Assembly: GCA_031272575.1 (NCBI GenBank)
Contig: JAISTO010000070.1
Coordinates: 1-8,390 of the forward strand
Length of the DNA: 8,390 nt
Origin: Treponema sp.
GTDB taxonomy: Bacteria; Spirochaetota; Spirochaetia; Treponematales; Breznakiellaceae
Direction of reading: 5' to 3'
Shown in pieces: positions 6,131 through 8,390 of this stretch. The translations under genes and the position numbers were made by a program. The notes below the pieces were generated by a model, which worked only from the letters and a program-made list of their open reading frames with translations, was not told the DNA's origin and did no database searches. How positions within the stretch are numbered: position 1 is the first letter of the stretch; every line of letters begins with the position of its first letter.

Positions 6131-6802
6131 ATGCATTTACTTGAACTACGAAACGTTTCAAAAACGTACGGCAGCCTGAAGGCGCTCGACGCCATCAATC
6201 TTTCGGTGCGGCAGGGCGAGTGGCTCGCCATTATGGGACCCTCCGGATCAGGCAAAACGACGATGATGAATATTGTCGGCTGCATGGACAGGCCGAGCGC
6301 GGGGCAGGTTTTTTTGGAAGGGACCGACATCGCGCGCGAGAGCGCGAAGAATCTCACGGTGATCCGCCGCGATACCATCGGCCTTATCTTTCAGCAGTTT
6401 CATCTGGTGCAGTATCTGTCCGCGCTCGAGAATGTCATGGTCGCGCAGTACTATCACAGCAGGACGGACGAGAAGGAGGCGCTCGCCGCGCTCGCGCGGG
6501 TCGGGCTTGCGGATCGGGCAAAGCACCTGCCGCGCCAACTGTCCGGCGGCGAGCAGCAGCGGGTCTGCATAGCGCGGGCGCTGATCAACTATCCGCGTTT
6601 AATACTTGCTGACGAACCGACCGGCAATCTTGACGAGGCAAACGAAAAGATCGTGATCACCTTATTGAAAGAACTGCACGCGGAAGGCAGCACCATCATC
6701 GTGGTGACGCATGATCCGGAAGTGGCGCAGGATGCGGAGCGCACGGTCGTACTCGAACACGGCCGCATCGTAAAGGAGTACTATCATGACAAAAAAGAAT
6801 GA
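6131..6802 (+). CDS. ABC transporter ATP-binding protein (MacB/LolD type)
   Basis: Cytoplasmic ATPase driving the two permeases encoded just upstream; 223 aa from ATG 6131. All motifs are intact: Walker A GPSGSGKTT (36-44), Q-loop FQQ (Q88), signature LSGGEQQR (137-144), Walker B LILADEPTGNLD with catalytic Glu162, and switch His194. The LADEPTGNLD wording and the 220-residue length are typical of the LolD/MacB/FtsE branch. Two ATG codons are adjacent (6128 and 6131). AGGAGG at 6121-6126 is only one base from the first but four from the second, so 6131 is preferred; the difference is a single Met. The 3' end overlaps the next gene by 17 bp. It probably energises a periplasmic process linked to metal uptake, as in the homologous C. 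jejuni locus; this is an inference. Confidence 0.93.
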   Translation: MHLLELRNVSKTYGSLKALDAINLSVRQGEWLAIMGPSGSGKTTMMNIVGCMDRPSAGQVFLEGTDIARESAKNLTVIRRDTIGLIFQQFHLVQYLSALENVMVAQYYHSRTDEKEALAALARVGLADRAKHLPRQLSGGEQQRVCIARALINYPRLILADEPTGNLDEANEKIVITLLKELHAEGSTIIVVTHDPEVAQDAERTVVLEHGRIVKEYYHDKKE

Positions 6803-7241
6803 CCGCGGCCGGCGGGCCGCGCTGCTTTGTGTTGTGTGTGCGGCGCTTGCAAGCGCGGCGCATATATGCGCGGCGCTTGCGGGCTGCGCACAGAAGCCCC
6901 TGCGGGACGGAGTCTATTCCGGGAAAAGCAGCCCGGACGACCGCGGCGCGTGTGGTGAGATCACAATCACCATTTCGCGCGGCGTGGTCACCGGCTGCGA
7001 ATATGTGACGCGGCAAAAAGACGGTACCGTAAAAGACGAGCAGTACGGTAAGGTGAACGGCGTCATCTCCAACGCGGACTACTACGAGAAGGCGCAGCGC
7101 GCGGTGCGGGCTATGTCCGCGTACGCGGAGCGCTACGCAAAAACAGGCAGCCTCGACGCGGTCGAGGCCGTGAGCGGCGCCACTATCGCATGGAATCAAT
7201 TCAGGGAAGCGGCGGCGGACGCACTGTCCGCCGCACACTAA
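6786..7241 (+). CDS. FMN-binding domain lipoprotein, probably covalently flavinylated
   Basis: Small exported protein (151 aa). A basic N-terminus and hydrophobic stretch end in the lipobox LAGC (31-34), so Cys34 is probably lipidated. The rest is one FMN_bind domain: DGVYSG (41-46), the KDEQYGK segment (83-89) and SGAT (130-133). Thr133 is the expected site to which ApbE/Ftp-type transferases attach FMN by a phosphoester bond. The usual acidic residue before SGAT is Glu127 here, with Asp124 nearby. AAGGAG sits 7 bases before the ATG, which lies inside the end of the ATPase gene (17-bp overlap), so it is part of the operon. No apbE gene is present in the window. By position it replaces the thioredoxin-like genes of the C. 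jejuni locus, suggesting extracytoplasmic electron transfer to the DUF2318, P19 or FTR1 components. Domain call strong, role inferred. Confidence 0.87.
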   Translation: MTKKNDRGRRAALLCVVCAALASAAHICAALAGCAQKPLRDGVYSGKSSPDDRGACGEITITISRGVVTGCEYVTRQKDGTVKDEQYGKVNGVISNADYYEKAQRAVRAMSAYAERYAKTGSLDAVEAVSGATIAWNQFREAAADALSAAH

Positions 7242-7261
7242 TTGATTGAAGGAGGTTTCCT

Positions 7262-8059
7262 ATGGAAAGGAAATCATTGTTGTTCCTGGCTTTGACTCTG
7301 GCGGGCCTTGCCTGCCTTCCCGCGTTTGCGGAAGAGTCTGAAGGCGGCGGTATAGGACTGTCGCCTGGCCTGGAACTCGGATTCGGCAATGCTGCGGATA
7401 AAGCAGCATTCAGTCTGAAGCCCGGCATCGTGTACGAACACTCGTTCGGCAGTTTTGATCTGTCAGGCGAGTTCGACTGGATAGTCACCTTTGACGATCC
7501 GGCGGCGCACGATCTCTACCTGGAGGTGGAGGCAGGATACCAGCTCCGCCTGGGCGAGGCAAGCGTACTGTCATTCATAGTGAATAACACGAATGACACG
7601 TTTCGATTGGCGCCGTCACTGGAGGACGGCGAGACGCACAACGGCGTCCTCGAACCAAGCGTACTCTTTACGCAGACCTTCGGTTTTGGTGACCTGTACG
7701 GACAACTCGGCTTTCCCTTCACCTATCTGAGCGGCGTGGAAGATGAGCGTCTGATGGACAGTTATCTGACTATCGGTTGGAATGCTGACTTTGGGTTAGG
7801 TCTTGAATGTACCGCGACGTACAACATCGATCCGGAGCGAACCTTGAGCGAGTTCGGGGCTGTCCTGAGTTTCGAGAAAGGCATTTTTTACGCGGAAGCG
7901 GAGTGCCTTGCGGACAAGGGGTTCAAAAACTTCGCGATTAACCCGGAAGTGGATGTTACGCTCGGAGACTGGACACTGATACTGCGCGCCGAACTGGTGT
8001 TCCCGGACGAGGGGGAGGCGGAGTACGCTCCCTTCGTGGGGGTGCGGTACTCACTGTAA
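7262..8059 (+). CDS. Predicted small outer-membrane beta-barrel protein
   Basis: 265 aa, not assigned to a named family. A clear type I signal peptide ends at AFA/EE (about residue 24). The mature part has no long hydrophobic helix but many alternating stretches with aromatic ends (for example GQLGFPFTYL, LTIGWNADFGLGLE, APFVGVRYSL), as in beta-barrels of roughly 10-12 strands. It ends in an aromatic-containing strand, though with Leu rather than the classical Phe. It is strongly acidic: by hand count about 42 Asp/Glu against 11 Lys/Arg. It has two cysteines (183, 215), unusual in barrels. GGAGG lies 6 bases before the ATG, 20 bp after the previous gene. Its coding sequence looks less G+C-rich than that of its neighbours. 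It could be a cation-attracting porin or channel feeding the uptake system, or a periplasmic beta-rich protein. Confidence 0.72.
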   Translation: MERKSLLFLALTLAGLACLPAFAEESEGGGIGLSPGLELGFGNAADKAAFSLKPGIVYEHSFGSFDLSGEFDWIVTFDDPAAHDLYLEVEAGYQLRLGEASVLSFIVNNTNDTFRLAPSLEDGETHNGVLEPSVLFTQTFGFGDLYGQLGFPFTYLSGVEDERLMDSYLTIGWNADFGLGLECTATYNIDPERTLSEFGAVLSFEKGIFYAEAECLADKGFKNFAINPEVDVTLGDWTLILRAELVFPDEGEAEYAPFVGVRYSL

Positions 8060-8060
8060 C

Positions 8061-8072
8061 GGGGGGGGGGGG
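8061..8072. repeat. G12 homopolymer
   Basis: Twelve consecutive G residues begin two bases after the TAA stop of the barrel gene. Tracts of this length are prone to slippage. Being outside the reading frame, length changes would alter only the 3' untranslated region. Confidence 0.8.
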
Positions 8073-8077
8073 CGACC

Positions 8078-8098
8078 GTCACTCCGCGGCTTGGAAAC
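8078..8098. repeat. Downstream copy of the left-flank repeat
   Basis: GTCACTCCGCGGCTTGGAAA at 8078-8097, and the following C, match 134-154 at 20 of 21 positions. The closing arm that lets the left copy fold is missing here. The same repeat thus borders the operon on both sides in direct orientation. Confidence 0.65.
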
Positions 8099-8101
8099 GG
8101 G

Positions 8102-8127
8102 ACCGAGCGGCGTTAGCGCCGCTCGGT
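8102..8127. terminator. Strong hairpin downstream of the operon
   Basis: ACCGAGCGGCG (8102-8112) and CGCCGCTCGGT (8117-8127) form a perfect 11-bp stem with a TTAG loop. It is the first stable structure after the last gene and could end or protect the operon transcript. There is no T tract (TTCGTAG follows), so it is not a classical rho-independent terminator. Confidence 0.45.
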
Positions 8128-8259
8128 TCGTAGAACTGCTTCATGCGCCAGAGAACCACTCACTTGCCATAGGTAAATGAAACCTCACGAACAGGAAGAA
8201 GCAACCGCAAAGGCAAACAAGGCGCGGAAGGAAAACCGCCCCCGGCGCCTGCATCCCTG

Positions 8260-8317
8260 AAAAAATCAACGCCCTCCCAATACCTCTTGCTGTCTATGGC
8301 AGTACGCAGTGAGGGCG
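8260..8317 (-). terminator. Nested stem followed by T6 on the minus strand
   Basis: CGCCCTC (8270-8276) pairs with GAGGGCG (8311-8317). Inside it CTGTC (8290-8294) pairs with GGCAG (8298-8302), allowing one G-U pair. Read on the minus strand, the structure is followed by TTGA and TTTTTT (complement of A6 at 8260-8265), the arrangement of an intrinsic terminator. The 34-base interior is larger than usual. Confidence 0.35.
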
Positions 8318-8390
8318 GTCTTCATGTTCGATAGCCGTTGTTTCAATAAAACTTTTTCTGAAGGGTTAATGCCAGGCACGGTTAGGGCGC
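8266..8390 (-). CDS. Possible 3' end of a minus-strand gene, cut by the window edge
   Basis: A minus-strand frame is open from the right edge for 40 codons and ends at TGA (8266-8268), directly before the T tract of the terminator-like structure. The encoded tail ends KVLLKQRLSNMKTALTAY..., a composition plausible for a protein, but I recognise no family. The overlapping plus-strand frame is also open to the edge, so the call is weak. Confidence 0.2.
   Translation of the reverse strand, partial: ALTVPGINPSEKVLLKQRLSNMKTALTAYCHRQQEVLGGR

Larger units (their letters stand above)
8128..8390. other. Right flank without a convincing plus-strand gene
   Basis: The only small plus-strand frame with a start is 27 codons (8177-8260, MKPHEQEEATAK..., basic), preceded by a weak AGG. 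I do not regard it as established. No tRNA or rRNA is recognisable. The right half may contain the end of a minus-strand gene and its terminator (separate entries). Confidence 0.5.

Noticed and set aside
5353..6378. 341-codon open frame on the minus strand
   Set aside because: It lies opposite the second permease and the ATPase gene, both with clear family motifs. The translation is Ser/Ala/Arg-rich with no recognisable domain, typical of an antisense frame in high-G+C DNA.
8102..8127. Integron attC site (GTTAGCG within the hairpin; GGTTAGGGC near the edge)
   Set aside because: The RYYYAAC/GTTRRRY core pairs and an asymmetric bulged stem are absent. The hairpin is a simple perfect palindrome.
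8190..8225. Resemblance of GGAAGAAGCAACC to the conserved loop of SRP (4.5S) RNA
   Set aside because: The conserved GTCAGG partner and the surrounding stem are missing, so the match is best seen as chance.
8177..8260. 27-codon basic reading frame
   Set aside because: Weak ribosome site, no known homologue, and too short to stand without conservation evidence. Described only as part of the right flank.

Overview
The window holds one long plus-strand operon of eight genes (536-8059) that looks like a complete iron (or other divalent metal) uptake locus of the FTR1/P19 type. Non-coding, repeat-rich DNA lies on both sides. The second gene resembles Tp34 (TP0971) of Treponema pallidum. Together with several lipoprotein signals and a predicted outer-membrane barrel, this suggests a high-G+C, Treponema-like spirochaete. 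That assignment is an inference from gene content and may be wrong at genus level.

Layout. Positions 1-420 contain no credible gene: a 71-base stretch made only of G and C, a cluster of small palindromic and direct repeats, two C/G-rich hairpins, and a run of helically phased A/T tracts. Positions 421-535 form the control region. Two near-identical promoter units lie 65 bp apart, each with a 19-bp operator-like sequence filling the spacer between -35 and -10. A third 12-bp copy of the operator core sits at the predicted start point of the first promoter. Then come, in order: FTR1-type permease, P19/Tp34 lipoprotein, membrane protein with a C-terminal DUF2318 cysteine domain, two FtsX/MacB-like ABC permeases, their ATPase, a lipoprotein with an FMN-binding domain, and a small acidic outer-membrane-type protein. 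Gaps are 33 bp or less, and two junctions overlap (ATGA and a 17-bp overlap), so the genes are probably co-transcribed.

How the genes may work together. In relatives of this locus (Campylobacter jejuni Cj1658-Cj1663; FetM/FetP of some E. coli) FTR1 and P19 move iron across the inner membrane, and the DUF2318 protein and ABC genes are conserved companions. The C. jejuni locus ends with thioredoxin-like proteins. Here that place is taken by a probably covalently flavinylated lipoprotein, which suggests electron supply by FMN, and the barrel could supply outer-membrane passage. These last two roles are inference.

Positions 8060-8390 contain a 12-G homopolymer right after the last stop codon, another copy of the left-flank repeat, a strong 11-bp hairpin, and a nested stem that may be a terminator for a minus-strand gene entering from the right edge.
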